From: Lachnotalea sp041821265
GTDB taxonomy: Bacteria; Bacillota; Clostridia; Lachnospirales; Lachnospiraceae
Direction: 5' to 3'
NCBI GenBank assembly: GCA_041821265.1
Contig: JBGUEQ010000011.1
Location: 1 to 64,000 of the forward strand
DNA length: 64,000 nucleotides
The notes below the pieces were generated by a model, which searched no databases, had not been told where the DNA came from, and was given only the letters and a program-made list of their open reading frames with translations. The position numbers and the translations under genes were made by a program. This document shows positions 36,089 through 44,716 of the stretch, one piece after another (the stretch's first letter is position 1; each line of letters opens with the position of its first letter).

Positions 36089-37513
36089 GTGTCAGTAAGT
36101 GAACAAGAAATACAAAATATTGTTCGAAATGTGTTACAGAACATGGGGAAAGCCCAGCAGCCATCAATGCATACAGTAACAGCACAACCAAAGAAATTGA
36201 TGGGAATTTTTGAAAATATAGAAGATGCAATTGCTGCTGCTAAAGCAGCACAAAAAGAAATTCAACCAATGCCGTTGGAATTTAGAGAAAAAATCATTGC
36301 CAACATTCGTAAGAAAACTCTTGAAAATGCTAAATTATTGGCAGAGCTTGGAGTAGAAGAAACGGGTATGGGTAATGTAGGTCATAAAATATTAAAGCAT
36401 CAGTTGGTTGCTGAAAAGACTCCAGGGACAGAAGATCTTACAACACTTGCATGGTCTGGTGATAGAGGATTGACGTTGATAGAACAAGGACCATTCGGTG
36501 TTATTGGAGCCGTTTGCCCTTCTACTAATCCAACTGAGACGGTTATTTGTAATTCAATTGGTATGTTAGCAGCAGGCAATTCAGTAGTATTTGCACCACA
36601 TCCTTCAGCAAAACATGTTTCAAATATTGCAATTGATATGATTAATAAAGCAAGTGTTGAAGTTGGCGGTCCAGAGAATCTTGTGGTTGCTGTAGAGAAT
36701 CCTACGATGGAAGTTAGTAAAATTATATTTGCTCATAAAGATATTGCATTACTTGTAGCAACTGGTGGACCTGGAGTTGTTAAAACAGTACTTTCTTCTG
36801 GAAAAAGAGCCATGGGAGCAGGTGCAGGAAACCCACCAGCACTAGTGGATGAAACAGCGAATATTGCGAAAGCAGCAGAAGATATTGTGAATGGTTGTAC
36901 ATTTGATAATAATTTGCCATGCATTGCAGAAAAAGAAGTAGTTGCGGTGAAATCAATAGCAGATGAGTTGATGTATTATATGGAACAGTCTGGATGCTAC
37001 AGAGCAAGTGAAGAAGAAGTAGCAAAATTAGTTAAAACTGTGTTTATTGAGAAGAATGGTAATAGAACATTAAACAGAGAATGTGTTGGTCGTAGTGCCA
37101 AAGTCATTTTAAGTAAAATTGGAGTTACAGTAGGTGATGAGGTTAGATGCGTTATTTTTAAAGGCGATAAAACTCATCCAATGATAGCAGAAGAACTTAT
37201 GATGCCTATACTTGGTATTGTAGAAGTGGAAGATGTAGATGAAGGAATTGAAGTTTCAATAGAGTTAGAACAAGGAAACAGACATTCAGCACATATGCAC
37301 TCAACCAACATTAATAATCTTACGAAGTTTGGTAAAGCAATTGATACGGCAATATTTGTTAAAAATGGACCTTCCTATGCAGCATTAGGTTTTGGTGGTG
37401 AAGGATATGCTACATTTACAATATCGAGTCGTACCGGTGAGGGATTAACCTCGGCTAAGAACTTTACTAAGAGTAGAAGATGTGTAATGTGTGATGCATT
37501 ATGTATTAGATAA
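36089..37513 (+). CDS. CoA-acylating aldehyde dehydrogenase (PduP-like)
   Basis: 474 residues from GTG at 36089, eight bases after AGGAGG; a GTG at 36080 overlaps the site and is less likely. The N-terminal helix (SEQEIQNIVRNVLQNM) resembles encapsulation peptides of PduP. The catalytic cysteine is in FDNNLPCIAEKEV (Cys278), with the NAD-binding ALLVATGGPGVV region. It would oxidise lactaldehyde to lactyl-CoA (or propionaldehyde to propionyl-CoA) with NAD. Next to the aldolase and before an alcohol dehydrogenase, it forms the oxidative arm of aldehyde dismutation, with internal recycling of NAD and CoA. Confidence 0.92.
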   Translation: MSVSEQEIQNIVRNVLQNMGKAQQPSMHTVTAQPKKLMGIFENIEDAIAAAKAAQKEIQPMPLEFREKIIANIRKKTLENAKLLAELGVEETGMGNVGHKILKHQLVAEKTPGTEDLTTLAWSGDRGLTLIEQGPFGVIGAVCPSTNPTETVICNSIGMLAAGNSVVFAPHPSAKHVSNIAIDMINKASVEVGGPENLVVAVENPTMEVSKIIFAHKDIALLVATGGPGVVKTVLSSGKRAMGAGAGNPPALVDETANIAKAAEDIVNGCTFDNNLPCIAEKEVVAVKSIADELMYYMEQSGCYRASEEEVAKLVKTVFIEKNGNRTLNRECVGRSAKVILSKIGVTVGDEVRCVIFKGDKTHPMIAEELMMPILGIVEVEDVDEGIEVSIELEQGNRHSAHMHSTNINNLTKFGKAIDTAIFVKNGPSYAALGFGGEGYATFTISSRTGEGLTSAKNFTKSRRCVMCDALCIR

Positions 37514-37527
37514 GGAGAGTGACATAA

Positions 37528-38727
37528 GTGGAAATGAATATAGAAGAGATAGTAAAGCAAGTACTATCAGAAATGCAGGGAACTACATCAAAATCTGTAG
37601 TTGCGTCAAAAACAGTAGGAAACGTTCCAAAGACTTCTAAAGTAGCAATGCTTACCGCTTTAGAAAAATTCGAAATCAAAGAATTTACGATACCAGAAAT
37701 CGGTGATGACGATATTTTAGTTAAAGTGGAAGGCTGCGGTGTTTGTGGTACAGACGCACATGAATTTAAAAGAGATCCATTTGGTTTGATTCCATTAGTA
37801 CTTGGTCATGAAGGTACTGGAGAAATTGTTAAAATGGGTAAAAACGTTAAAAAGGATAGTGCAGGAAAATCATTAGCACTAGGCGATAAAGTTGTTACTT
37901 GTATGATATTTCAGGATAATCCAGATATTACAATGTTTGATTTGAACAAGCAAAATGTAGGTGGTGCAAGTGTATACGGACTACTTCCAGACGATGATAT
38001 TCATTTGAATGGATGGTTTGCAGATTATTTATTAATAAGAGGCGGATCAACAATATTTAACGTAAGTGATTTGGATTTAGATTCAAGAATTCTAATTGAG
38101 CCTTGTGCAGTTTTAATTCATGCAGTAGAAAGAGCTAAAACAACTGGAATTTTGAGATTTAATAGTAGAGTAGTCGTTCAAGGATGTGGACCTATTGGTC
38201 TTATCTGTATCGCTATTCTTAAGACAATGGGTGTGCATAATATTGTAGCTGTTGATGGAGAACAAAAAAGACTAGATTTTTCCAAGGAACTAGGAGCAAC
38301 AGAAACTGTTAACTTTAAGAACTTTAAAGGAATTGAAGCATTAGCAGAAGGTGTGGAAGCTGCATTTGGTGGACACTTAGCTGACTTTGCATTCCAGTGT
38401 ACAGGATCTCCAGTAGGACATTCAAACATTTATAAATTCATCAGAAATGGTGGAGGTCTTTGCGAATTAGGTTTCTTTATTAATGGTGGAGATGCAACAA
38501 TAAATCCTCATTTTGATATTTGTTCCAAAGAAATTACAACAGTTGGTTCTTGGGTATATACATTAAGAGATTATGCAACAACATTTGATTTCTTAAAGAG
38601 TGCAAAATCAATTGGTCTTCCAATTGAAAAACTTATTACACATAAGTTTCCATTAAGCCAAATAAATGAAGCTCATATTACTAACTTAAAGATGGAAGGT
38701 TTAAAGATAGCAATCATCAATGAATAG
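37528..38727 (+). CDS. Zinc-dependent alcohol dehydrogenase with N-terminal encapsulation peptide
   Basis: 399 residues, GTG start (AGGAGAG upstream); an in-frame ATG at 37534 is an alternative. Residues about 1-18 (MNIEEIVKQVLSEMQG) form an encapsulation-type helix not found in ordinary dehydrogenases. The medium-chain dehydrogenase core follows: GCGVCGTDAHEF (catalytic zinc Cys), LGHEGTGEI, and VVQGCGPIGLICIAIL (NAD-binding). The structural-zinc cysteine cluster normally near residue 100 is not evident. Reduces lactaldehyde to 1,2-propanediol while regenerating NAD for the aldehyde dehydrogenase. It replaces the iron-type PduQ of other compartments. Confidence 0.9.
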   Translation: MEMNIEEIVKQVLSEMQGTTSKSVVASKTVGNVPKTSKVAMLTALEKFEIKEFTIPEIGDDDILVKVEGCGVCGTDAHEFKRDPFGLIPLVLGHEGTGEIVKMGKNVKKDSAGKSLALGDKVVTCMIFQDNPDITMFDLNKQNVGGASVYGLLPDDDIHLNGWFADYLLIRGGSTIFNVSDLDLDSRILIEPCAVLIHAVERAKTTGILRFNSRVVVQGCGPIGLICIAILKTMGVHNIVAVDGEQKRLDFSKELGATETVNFKNFKGIEALAEGVEAAFGGHLADFAFQCTGSPVGHSNIYKFIRNGGGLCELGFFINGGDATINPHFDICSKEITTVGSWVYTLRDYATTFDFLKSAKSIGLPIEKLITHKFPLSQINEAHITNLKMEGLKIAIINE

Positions 38728-38738
38728 GAGAATGAGCC

Positions 38739-39044
38739 ATGATTGAATCAGTAGGTTTATTAGAAGTGTTTGGATGCGTAGCAGCCTTTGTGGCAGCTGA
38801 TGCTGCTTGTAAGGCGGGAAACGTACGAATAGAATCTTTAGATAAAAACAAGCCAGCGAATGCAGATGCATTACCAGTACCTTTGGTTATGTGCATCAAG
38901 ATAAGAGGAAGCATTTCTGATGTAGAAGCGGCTATGGACGCAGCAGCAGAAGCAGCGAATCGTATCACTGGAGTAGTAACAAAGCACGTTATAGCAGCAC
39001 CTGATATAAATACTGAAAAGATGTTAAAAATCAGTGCCTTATAA
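38739..39044 (+). CDS. BMC shell protein, single domain (divergent BMC-H)
   Basis: 101 residues, one BMC domain: SVGLLEVFGCVAAFVAADAACKAGNV is the canonical first helix and strand, but the loop after it (SLDKNKPANADALPVP) is longer than in PduA-like proteins, and the C-terminus (HVIAAPDINTEKMLKISAL) differs. The pore-loop KIGSG motif is replaced by RGSISDV. It lies 11 bp after the alcohol dehydrogenase gene. Probably a minor hexameric shell component with a distinct pore. Confidence 0.88.
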   Translation: MIESVGLLEVFGCVAAFVAADAACKAGNVRIESLDKNKPANADALPVPLVMCIKIRGSISDVEAAMDAAAEAANRITGVVTKHVIAAPDINTEKMLKISAL

Positions 39045-39124
39045 AGTTAGTGCGATTTTTTCATAAACATGATAAACTAAAAACAATAAAATAGTATGTA
39101 AGAATCTTAAGGAGGATTTTAATT

Positions 39125-39403
39125 ATGACACAAGAAGCATTAGGAATGGTAGAAACTAGAGGTTTAATAGCAGCGATAGAGGCTTCAGATGCAATGGTGA
39201 AAGCAGCAGATGTACAATTAGTTGGAACAGAGAAAATTGGTTCAGGTCTTGTAACAGTAATGGTACGTGGGGATGTTGGAGCTGTTAAAGCAGCTACAGA
39301 AGTTGGAGCTCAGGCAGCAGCAAGACTAGGAGAATTAGTAGCAGTACATGTAATCCCAAGACCACATGCAGACGTAGAAAAAATCTTGCCTGTTATTAAA
39401 TAA
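39125..39403 (+). CDS. BMC shell protein, major hexamer (PduA/EutM-like)
   Basis: 92 residues: EALGMVETRGLIAAIEASDAMVKAADV, the pore-lining KIGSGLVTVMVRGDVGAVKAA, and HVIPRPHADVEKILP. This is the standard facet-forming BMC-H. It shares most of its sequence with the shell gene at 39928, with which it forms a recent duplicate pair. AAGGAGG precedes the ATG (39125). A short non-coding gap (39045-39124) separates it from the preceding shell gene. Confidence 0.95.
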   Translation: MTQEALGMVETRGLIAAIEASDAMVKAADVQLVGTEKIGSGLVTVMVRGDVGAVKAATEVGAQAAARLGELVAVHVIPRPHADVEKILPVIK

Positions 39404-39412
39404 GGATTGCCT

Positions 39413-39706
39413 ATGAAATCATTAGGTTTAATTGAATTACCTAATTTAACAGATGCAATTGAAGCATTAGATATTATGCTTAAGACGGCAGATGTCAAAT
39501 TTCTTACTTGGGAAAAGAAATTAGGCGGAAGGCTAGTAACCGTCATTGTCCAAGGTGAAGTTTCTGCTGTGAGTGTAGCAATTGAGAGTGCGAAACGCAA
39601 TGCAATAGGAAATGTTGTTGCAGCTGCGGTAATCGCAAATCCACATGAAGAGACAATGAAGCTTGTAGCAACTAGTATGAAAAAATACAAGAATATCATG
39701 GATTAG
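39413..39706 (+). CDS. BMC shell protein, single domain (PduJ/PduU-divergent BMC-H)
   Basis: About 97 residues from the ATG at 39413 (AAGGA upstream; the longer TTG-started frame at 39407 adds two residues). KSLGLIELPNLTDAIEALDIMLKTADV is a BMC first helix with a degenerate TRG motif (LPN), and the pore stretch is KKLGGRLVTVIVQGEV, with Gly-Gly-Arg instead of GSG, so its pore is probably wider or positively charged. Its start codon is 10 bp after the preceding stop. Likely a minor hexamer. Confidence 0.88.
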   Translation: MKSLGLIELPNLTDAIEALDIMLKTADVKFLTWEKKLGGRLVTVIVQGEVSAVSVAIESAKRNAIGNVVAAAVIANPHEETMKLVATSMKKYKNIMD

Positions 39707-39780
39707 TAAGTTAGCTTATTCTACTATTTTAGCTACAGGCTGAATAGTTACCTAGCTTATTAATAATGAGGTAATAGACG

Positions 39781-40203
39781 ATGGCTGAAGAAAAAGATTT
39801 AACGAAAAATAATCTGGATGTAATCAAAGATCCAGTTAAGAAAAAACCTAGAACAACAACGAATCAAAGTACTACTAAAACACAAGTAGTATCAACGAAA
39901 ACAGTAGTTATTAAGGAGGAAAAACGTATGGAACTTCAAGCATTAGGAATGGTAGAAACAAGAGGTTTAATAGCATCGATTGAAGCAGCTGATGCTATGT
40001 GCAAAGCAGCTAATGTAGTATTGGTTGGAACTGAGAAAATTGGTTCAGGACTTGTTAGTGTTATGGTACGTGGAGATGTAGGGGCTGTCAAAGCAGCAGT
40101 AGAAGCTGGTGCAGCAACAGCAGCTAAATTAGGAGAAGTAATTGCAGTTCATGTTATTCCAAGACCACATGCTGATGTAGAAAAGATTCTTCCACACGCA
40201 TAA
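39781..40203 (+). CDS. BMC shell protein (PduA/EutM-like) with N-terminal extension and an internal start
   Basis: 140 residues from the ATG at 39781 (GAGGT upstream), but the BMC domain begins only at Met50 (39928), which has its own strong AAGGAGGA at 39913-39920. The first 49 residues are Lys/Thr-rich and lack structure (KKKPRTTTNQSTTK). The domain itself (MELQALGMVETRGLIASIEAADAM..., KIGSGLVSVMVRGD) is a normal facet hexamer, nearly identical to the protein at 39125. Two products, with and without extension, are therefore likely, a situation known for PduB/PduB' but not usual for single-domain shell proteins. Confidence 0.9.
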   Translation: MAEEKDLTKNNLDVIKDPVKKKPRTTTNQSTTKTQVVSTKTVVIKEEKRMELQALGMVETRGLIASIEAADAMCKAANVVLVGTEKIGSGLVSVMVRGDVGAVKAAVEAGAATAAKLGEVIAVHVIPRPHADVEKILPHA

Positions 40204-40261
40204 TAAATATAAGATGATACTAACTGTGTTTTGCAAAGCCGAACACAGTTAGCTATTATTA

Positions 40262-40347
40262 TAGGGTTGTATTCGCTATATGTGTAAAAGGTTTGAAAGC
40301 AGACACTTTTTTTAGCTGACTTATTACTACGCAATCGGCTCGAACGA
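40262..40347. repeat. Dispersed repeat copy inside the BMC operon
   Basis: GAAAGCAGACACTTTTTT, CTTATTACTACGCAATCGGCTCG and GAGAGAGTGTGCA match modules of the copy at 3580-3640 (TTTATTGCTACGCAATCC, GAGAGTGTCTGCA). It lies between the extended shell gene and pduL. Confidence 0.65.
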
Positions 40348-40383
40348 GAGAGTGTGCACATAATCGTACAGTTGGAGGTAATT

Positions 40384-41025
40384 ATGCAAGAACAATTGAT
40401 TCAAGAAATAGCTAAGCTTGTAATGGAACAACTTGGTAGTACGGATGTTACGAATTCTGAATTTGCAGTTCCTATTGGTATTTCAGCACGTCACGTACAT
40501 TTATGTAGAGAGCATATTGATATTCTATTTGGTAAAGATTATCAATTAAATAAGAAAAAAGATTTAATGGGTGGCCAGTATGCAGCACAAGAATGCGTTA
40601 CACTGGTAGGTACAAAACTTAGAGCGATTGAAAATGTTAGAATATTAGGGCCAGAGAGAAAAGCATCACAAGTTGAAGTGTCAAAAACAGATTCTATTCG
40701 TTTAGGAATAAAAGCACCAATTAGAGAGTCGGGAAATACGAAAGGCTCAGCACCTATAGCAATTGTAGGACCTAATGGTGTTGTATATTTAGACGAAGGA
40801 TGTATTGTTGCAAAACGTCATATTCATATGTCACCAGAAGATGCAAATGTATTTGGTATTGTGGATGGACAAACAGTAAAGATTAGAATTGATAATGGCA
40901 GAGGTGGTATTTTTGAAGGCGTTCAAATTAGAGTAGATAAATCATATACATTAGAAATGCATATCGACACAGACGAAGCAAATGGTTTAGGTGTGGGTAA
41001 CGAAATGGGAATTTTAATGAAGTAA
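40384..41025 (+). CDS. pduL: BMC phosphate acyltransferase (PduL)
   Basis: 213 residues from ATG 40384, preceded by TTGGAGGT; the longer frame from 40354 would start inside the repeat. The N-terminal helix (MQEQLIQEIAKLVMEQLG) is an encapsulation peptide. Two beta-barrel halves carry the zinc sites: SARHVHL (His37, His39), AKRHIHM (His146, His148) and EMHIDTDEAN (His193). PduL transfers the acyl group from CoA to phosphate, here lactyl-CoA or propionyl-CoA, freeing CoA in the lumen; the acyl-phosphate can then yield ATP. Confidence 0.95.
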   Translation: MQEQLIQEIAKLVMEQLGSTDVTNSEFAVPIGISARHVHLCREHIDILFGKDYQLNKKKDLMGGQYAAQECVTLVGTKLRAIENVRILGPERKASQVEVSKTDSIRLGIKAPIRESGNTKGSAPIAIVGPNGVVYLDEGCIVAKRHIHMSPEDANVFGIVDGQTVKIRIDNGRGGIFEGVQIRVDKSYTLEMHIDTDEANGLGVGNEMGILMK

Positions 41026-41089
41026 AACGTGACTATTTAGTCACTATAAAGTTTGTTTGAACGGATATGCAGGATGCATATTTAAGCGC

Positions 41090-41139
41090 TGAATAATTTG
41101 AAATTTCACGAATTTTTCGATAGGGCTGAATAGTTAGGA
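41090..41139. repeat. Repeat-family fragment before the vertex gene
   Basis: AGGGCTGAATAGTTAGG (about 41122-41138) matches the variant end seen at 39735 and, in reverse complement, at 22907. It overlaps the ribosome binding site of the next gene, so a repeat end supplies part of the leader. Confidence 0.5.
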
Positions 41140-41146
41140 GGCATTT

Positions 41147-41428
41147 ATGATTATAGGTAAAGTTGTAGGTACAGTAATTTGTACTAGAAAAAATAGTAAT
41201 CTTGTTGGAAGTAAATTCCTAATTGTTGATCCAATGGAAAAAACGGGAGAACCTTCAAATGGTGGAAGAATTGTAGCGGTAGATAATGTTGGCGCGGGTA
41301 TCAGTGATATTGTGCTGGTAGCAATTGGTAGTGCTGCTAGAATTGGCTGCGAAGATTCAAACGCTCCCGTAGATGCCTGTATAATAGGTATTGTTGATGA
41401 TCCAAAGAAAATAGTTATAGAAGAATAG
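41147..41428 (+). CDS. BMC vertex pentamer protein (EutN/CcmL family)
   Basis: 93 residues, MIIGKVVGTVICTRKNSNLVGSKFLIV followed by VGAGISDIVLVAIGSAAR and CIIGIVDDP, the complete EutN_CcmL (BMC-P) pattern. Five copies cap each corner of the icosahedral shell. One BMC-P gene is enough to close a shell, and this is the only one in the operon. AGGAGGC precedes the ATG. Confidence 0.95.
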   Translation: MIIGKVVGTVICTRKNSNLVGSKFLIVDPMEKTGEPSNGGRIVAVDNVGAGISDIVLVAIGSAARIGCEDSNAPVDACIIGIVDDPKKIVIEE

Positions 41429-41489
41429 TAAGTATCTATTTAATGAAATGGCTAGATAGATGCGAAATGATAAGGTTGGAGTGAGCTAA

Positions 41490-42812
41490 ATGGATATGTT
41501 AGAAATGAAAAAAGCTTTATTCGACGGCGGTATTGTAGGAGCAGGTGGAGCAGGTTTTCCTACTCATGCAAAACTTTCAGATCAAGCAGAGACTATTATT
41601 TTAAACTGTGCAGAATGCGAACCTTTAATTAAGGTAGATAGACAGTTGATGGTAGACTATGTTGATGAGATTCTTTCGGGTATGCAGATGTTAGTAAAAA
41701 CACTAGGATCAAAAGAAGGAATTATCGCTATTAAGAAGTCTTATATTGCTTCAATTGACGCAGTTAATGCTTGTATTACTAATTATGAAAATTTGAAACT
41801 TCATATTTTGCCGGATATTTATCCAGCAGGAGACGAAGTGATTTTAATATATGAGACAACAGGAAAGGTAGTTCCTCAAGGTAAAATTCCTATTCTAGTT
41901 GGGTGTATGGTAGTAAATGTTGAGACAGTTCTTAATATATATAATAAAATTATGAATGACGAAAATGTTACTACAAAATTTATTACAATAGCAGGTCTTG
42001 TAAATAAACCAATTACGGTTGAAGTGCCAGTAGGTATTACAGTAAAAAGTCTTATTGAGATGGCAGGTGGATTTACAACAGATGAGAATGTTATGATTAT
42101 GGGTGGTCCTATGACCGGGAAGATATGTTCCCAATATGACATAGTTACGAAGACAACAAAGGCCATCTTAGTATTACCACCTACGTGTCCACCAATTACG
42201 AAGAGACAAAGTACTACCAAACATAATCTGAAAATAGCTATGTCGGTGTGTTCACAGTGTTCTATGTGTACTAGCTTATGTCCAAGGAATTTGCTTGGCG
42301 CATCAATTAAACCAAATGAATTTATGAGAGCATTGGCAAGCGGAGTTACATATGATGTTGAACCGTTTTTGAATACTTTCTTCTGTGTATCATGTGGACT
42401 TTGTGAAATGTATTCTTGTTATCAAGGGTTATCTCCAAGAAGATTACTTGATGATTACAAAAATGGACTTAGAGCAAAAGGGGTAAAAGCCCCAGAAAAG
42501 CCTAATCGACCAGTTAATAGATTAAGAGAAGAACTTAAGGTTCCAGAACATAGACTTATTAATCGCTTAGGATTAGCTAAATTTGATATTCCAGCACCTA
42601 TAACTAGTTGTGAAGTAGCAATAAAAGAAGTGAAATTATTACTATGTCAAGGCATTGGAGCACCTTGTAGTGCAATTGTTAAGGTTGGCGATACAGTAAT
42701 AAAAAATCAGATGGTAGCACAGCCGCCAGAAGGCACATTGGGAACTTGCTTGCACGCTAGTATCACTGGCAAAGTTACAGCAGTTACGGATCAATTTATT
42801 ACAATTAGATAG
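41490..42812 (+). CDS. PduS/RnfC-like flavin and iron-sulfur protein
   Basis: 440 residues. GIVGAGGAGFPTH (14-26) is the FMN-binding start of RnfC/PduS proteins, followed by an SLBB region and two ferredoxin-type clusters, Cys254/257/260/264 and Cys299/302/305/310. In B12-type compartments PduS reduces cobalamin; here, with no B12 enzyme, it more likely moves electrons across or along the shell, for instance to reoxidise NADH or feed a radical enzyme encoded elsewhere. The neighbouring tandem shell protein, which often holds an Fe-S cluster in its pore, fits such an electron route. Function inferred. Confidence 0.88.
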   Translation: MDMLEMKKALFDGGIVGAGGAGFPTHAKLSDQAETIILNCAECEPLIKVDRQLMVDYVDEILSGMQMLVKTLGSKEGIIAIKKSYIASIDAVNACITNYENLKLHILPDIYPAGDEVILIYETTGKVVPQGKIPILVGCMVVNVETVLNIYNKIMNDENVTTKFITIAGLVNKPITVEVPVGITVKSLIEMAGGFTTDENVMIMGGPMTGKICSQYDIVTKTTKAILVLPPTCPPITKRQSTTKHNLKIAMSVCSQCSMCTSLCPRNLLGASIKPNEFMRALASGVTYDVEPFLNTFFCVSCGLCEMYSCYQGLSPRRLLDDYKNGLRAKGVKAPEKPNRPVNRLREELKVPEHRLINRLGLAKFDIPAPITSCEVAIKEVKLLLCQGIGAPCSAIVKVGDTVIKNQMVAQPPEGTLGTCLHASITGKVTAVTDQFITIR

Positions 42813-42855
42813 TAGTAATGAATTGGAATTTAAGTCATAATGGAGATGAGTAAAT

Positions 42856-43404
42856 ATGAACAAGGCAATTGGTATGGTAGAGTATAAAACTGTTTCCACT
42901 GGTATAAAGGCTGCGGACCTTATCGTGAAAACAGCAGATGTTGAAATAATTCAAGCTCAAACAGTTTGTCCAGGCAAATTTATAATATTGTTTAGTGGTG
43001 ATTTGAGTGCAATTAGAGTTTCTGTAGATGCTGTACAAAAGGAATATCCAGAGAGCTTGATTGATAGCTTTGTACTTGGTAATCCACATGAATCAATTTT
43101 TAAAGCTTTATCTTGTACTTCAGAAATTGAAACAATAGCAGCACTTGGCGTTATTGAAACATTTACTGGTGCATCAGCAATTGTAGCAGCAGATCATGCA
43201 GCAAAAACAGCAAAGGTTGATATTTTTGAGATTCGTGTATGTAGAGGTATGTGTGGAAAGTCATATGTATTATTAACTGGTTCTGTTGCAGCTGTATCAG
43301 AAGCAGTTGAATCTTCAATAGTATTAATTAAAGAAGAGGGAATGTTACTAGATTATGCAATCATACCAAGTCCTTCCAAAGATTTTGTTAAAACATTAAT
43401 TTAG
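42856..43404 (+). CDS. Tandem-domain BMC shell protein (PduT-like)
   Basis: 182 residues with two BMC domains: the first from MNKAIGMVEYKTVSTGIKAADLIV, the second from AALGVIETFTGASAIVAADHAAK. Cysteines occur in both pore regions (QTVCPGKFI; RVCRGMCGKSY), and PduT binds a [4Fe-4S] cluster at its pore, so an iron-sulfur trimer is plausible. It directly follows the PduS-like gene, its usual partner. Last shell gene of the operon. Confidence 0.9.
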   Translation: MNKAIGMVEYKTVSTGIKAADLIVKTADVEIIQAQTVCPGKFIILFSGDLSAIRVSVDAVQKEYPESLIDSFVLGNPHESIFKALSCTSEIETIAALGVIETFTGASAIVAADHAAKTAKVDIFEIRVCRGMCGKSYVLLTGSVAAVSEAVESSIVLIKEEGMLLDYAIIPSPSKDFVKTLI

Positions 43405-43721
43405 TCATTGAAAACCAAGGTGATAGTTTTTGATTTTGACAGGAGAATATTGAATGGTTCAATTGTAAAAGAAGTATCATTTAAGTTGGAAATACAAAAT
43501 AAGGCAGTGTAATAATATGACATAAATCATTATTTATTGCATTGCTTTTGCTTATAAAAAGGTAAAAGTTTATTTTTATTTACAGGAAAGTTCTATGAAC
43601 TTCTGTATTAAAGGAAGGCACTTATTTGTAGTAAAAAATGTTGTTTTGTATTGTTTTGGTGAAAAATATACAAAAAAACTGCTATAAACAAACATAGTGT
43701 GGTATAATAATTAAAATGATT
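43405..43721. other. Non-coding spacer after the shell genes
   Basis: No gene found. Contains AGGAAAGTTCTATGAACTTCTG and GGAAGGCACTT (about 43584-43622), matching modules of the dispersed repeat at 3510-3550. No strong terminator after the tandem shell gene was seen, but the repeat hairpins could reduce read-through to the DeoR gene. Confidence 0.5.
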
Positions 43722-43852
43722 GTAACTATTCATTACCTTTATAGTTACCGCTACGCGATGCACATAATATGCAAGAAATTGCATTTTAGCGCTATAAAAC
43801 TCGGGATTTTGCTTTGCAAAACATCTCGCCTTAGTGGGTACTGAATAGTTAC
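43722..43852. repeat. Complete-ended copy of the dispersed repeat family
   Basis: GTAACTATTCATTACC (43722-43737) and GGTACTGAATAGTTAC (43837-43852) are inverted with one mismatch and bound a 131-bp element that contains further short palindromes (GCTACGCGATGCA; GCGCTATAAAACTCGGGA). The ends match those of the copy at 3425-3493. Confidence 0.8.
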
Positions 43853-43903
43853 AAATGATTCAATAAAAACATAGGATGAATATGTGGATAGTGGGGGGCA
43901 AAA

Positions 43904-44662
43904 ATGCTAGCGATAGAAAGAAAGAACGAAATTCTTGCTATATTGCAGAAGGAACAAAGAGTGCTAGTAGCAGAATTAAGTCAGAAGTATAGTGTGACAG
44001 AAGAGACCATTCGTAGAGATTTAGAAAAGCTTGAGAAGGAAGGTTTTGTAAAAAAAACATATGGTGGAGCAGTATTAAACAACAATACAAATGTTGAACT
44101 TCCATTAAGGATAAGAGAAAAAACAAATAAAAAAGAGAAACAATTAATTGCTAAGATAGTGGCTGACCTTGTAGAAGAAGGGGAAAGCATCATGCTTGAC
44201 TCGTCTTCTACCTCATTAATAGTGGCAAAGAATTTAAGTCAATTTAAGAAACTTACCGTTATTACCAATTCGGTCGAAGTGCTAATTGAACTTGCAGGCC
44301 ACAAGGGAATTAATGTGATTTCTACAGGTGGAATGCTTAGAAATTCTTCCTTATCTTTAGTGGGTAAGACTGCAGAGAGAACTTTAATGAATTTCAATGT
44401 GGATAAAGCGGTTATTTCTTGTAAAGGAATTGATATGGACAAAGGAATAACTGAATCAAATGAAAGTGAAGCAGAAATAAAAAATATAATGCGTTTATGT
44501 GCAAAGGCTACAATCTTAGCCATTGATAACAGTAAATTTGATAATATATCCTTTACGAAGGTATTTGATTTAAAGAAGAATGATATTGTTGTTACAGATA
44601 AAATTGATGACAAATGGTATCAGTTTTTTGATGATAGAACAATTAAAGTTATAGTAGAATAA
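43904..44662 (+). CDS. DeoR-family transcriptional regulator
   Basis: 252 residues. N-terminal winged helix (VAELSQKYSVTEETIRRDLEKLEKEGFVKKTYGGAVL) and a C-terminal sugar-phosphate-sensing domain (from about 75; SSSTSLIVAKNL, ITNSVEVLIEL, STGGMLR). Such proteins are usually repressors released by a phosphorylated sugar. Between the BMC genes and rhamnulokinase, it probably controls both, with rhamnulose-1-phosphate or a similar metabolite as inducer (inferred). Confidence 0.9.
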   Translation: MLAIERKNEILAILQKEQRVLVAELSQKYSVTEETIRRDLEKLEKEGFVKKTYGGAVLNNNTNVELPLRIREKTNKKEKQLIAKIVADLVEEGESIMLDSSSTSLIVAKNLSQFKKLTVITNSVEVLIELAGHKGINVISTGGMLRNSSLSLVGKTAERTLMNFNVDKAVISCKGIDMDKGITESNESEAEIKNIMRLCAKATILAIDNSKFDNISFTKVFDLKKNDIVVTDKIDDKWYQFFDDRTIKVIVE

Positions 44663-44716
44663 TTTGTAACTATTTCGTATCCATAAATTTTAATATAAGC
44701 ATAAAGGAGAAGATGT

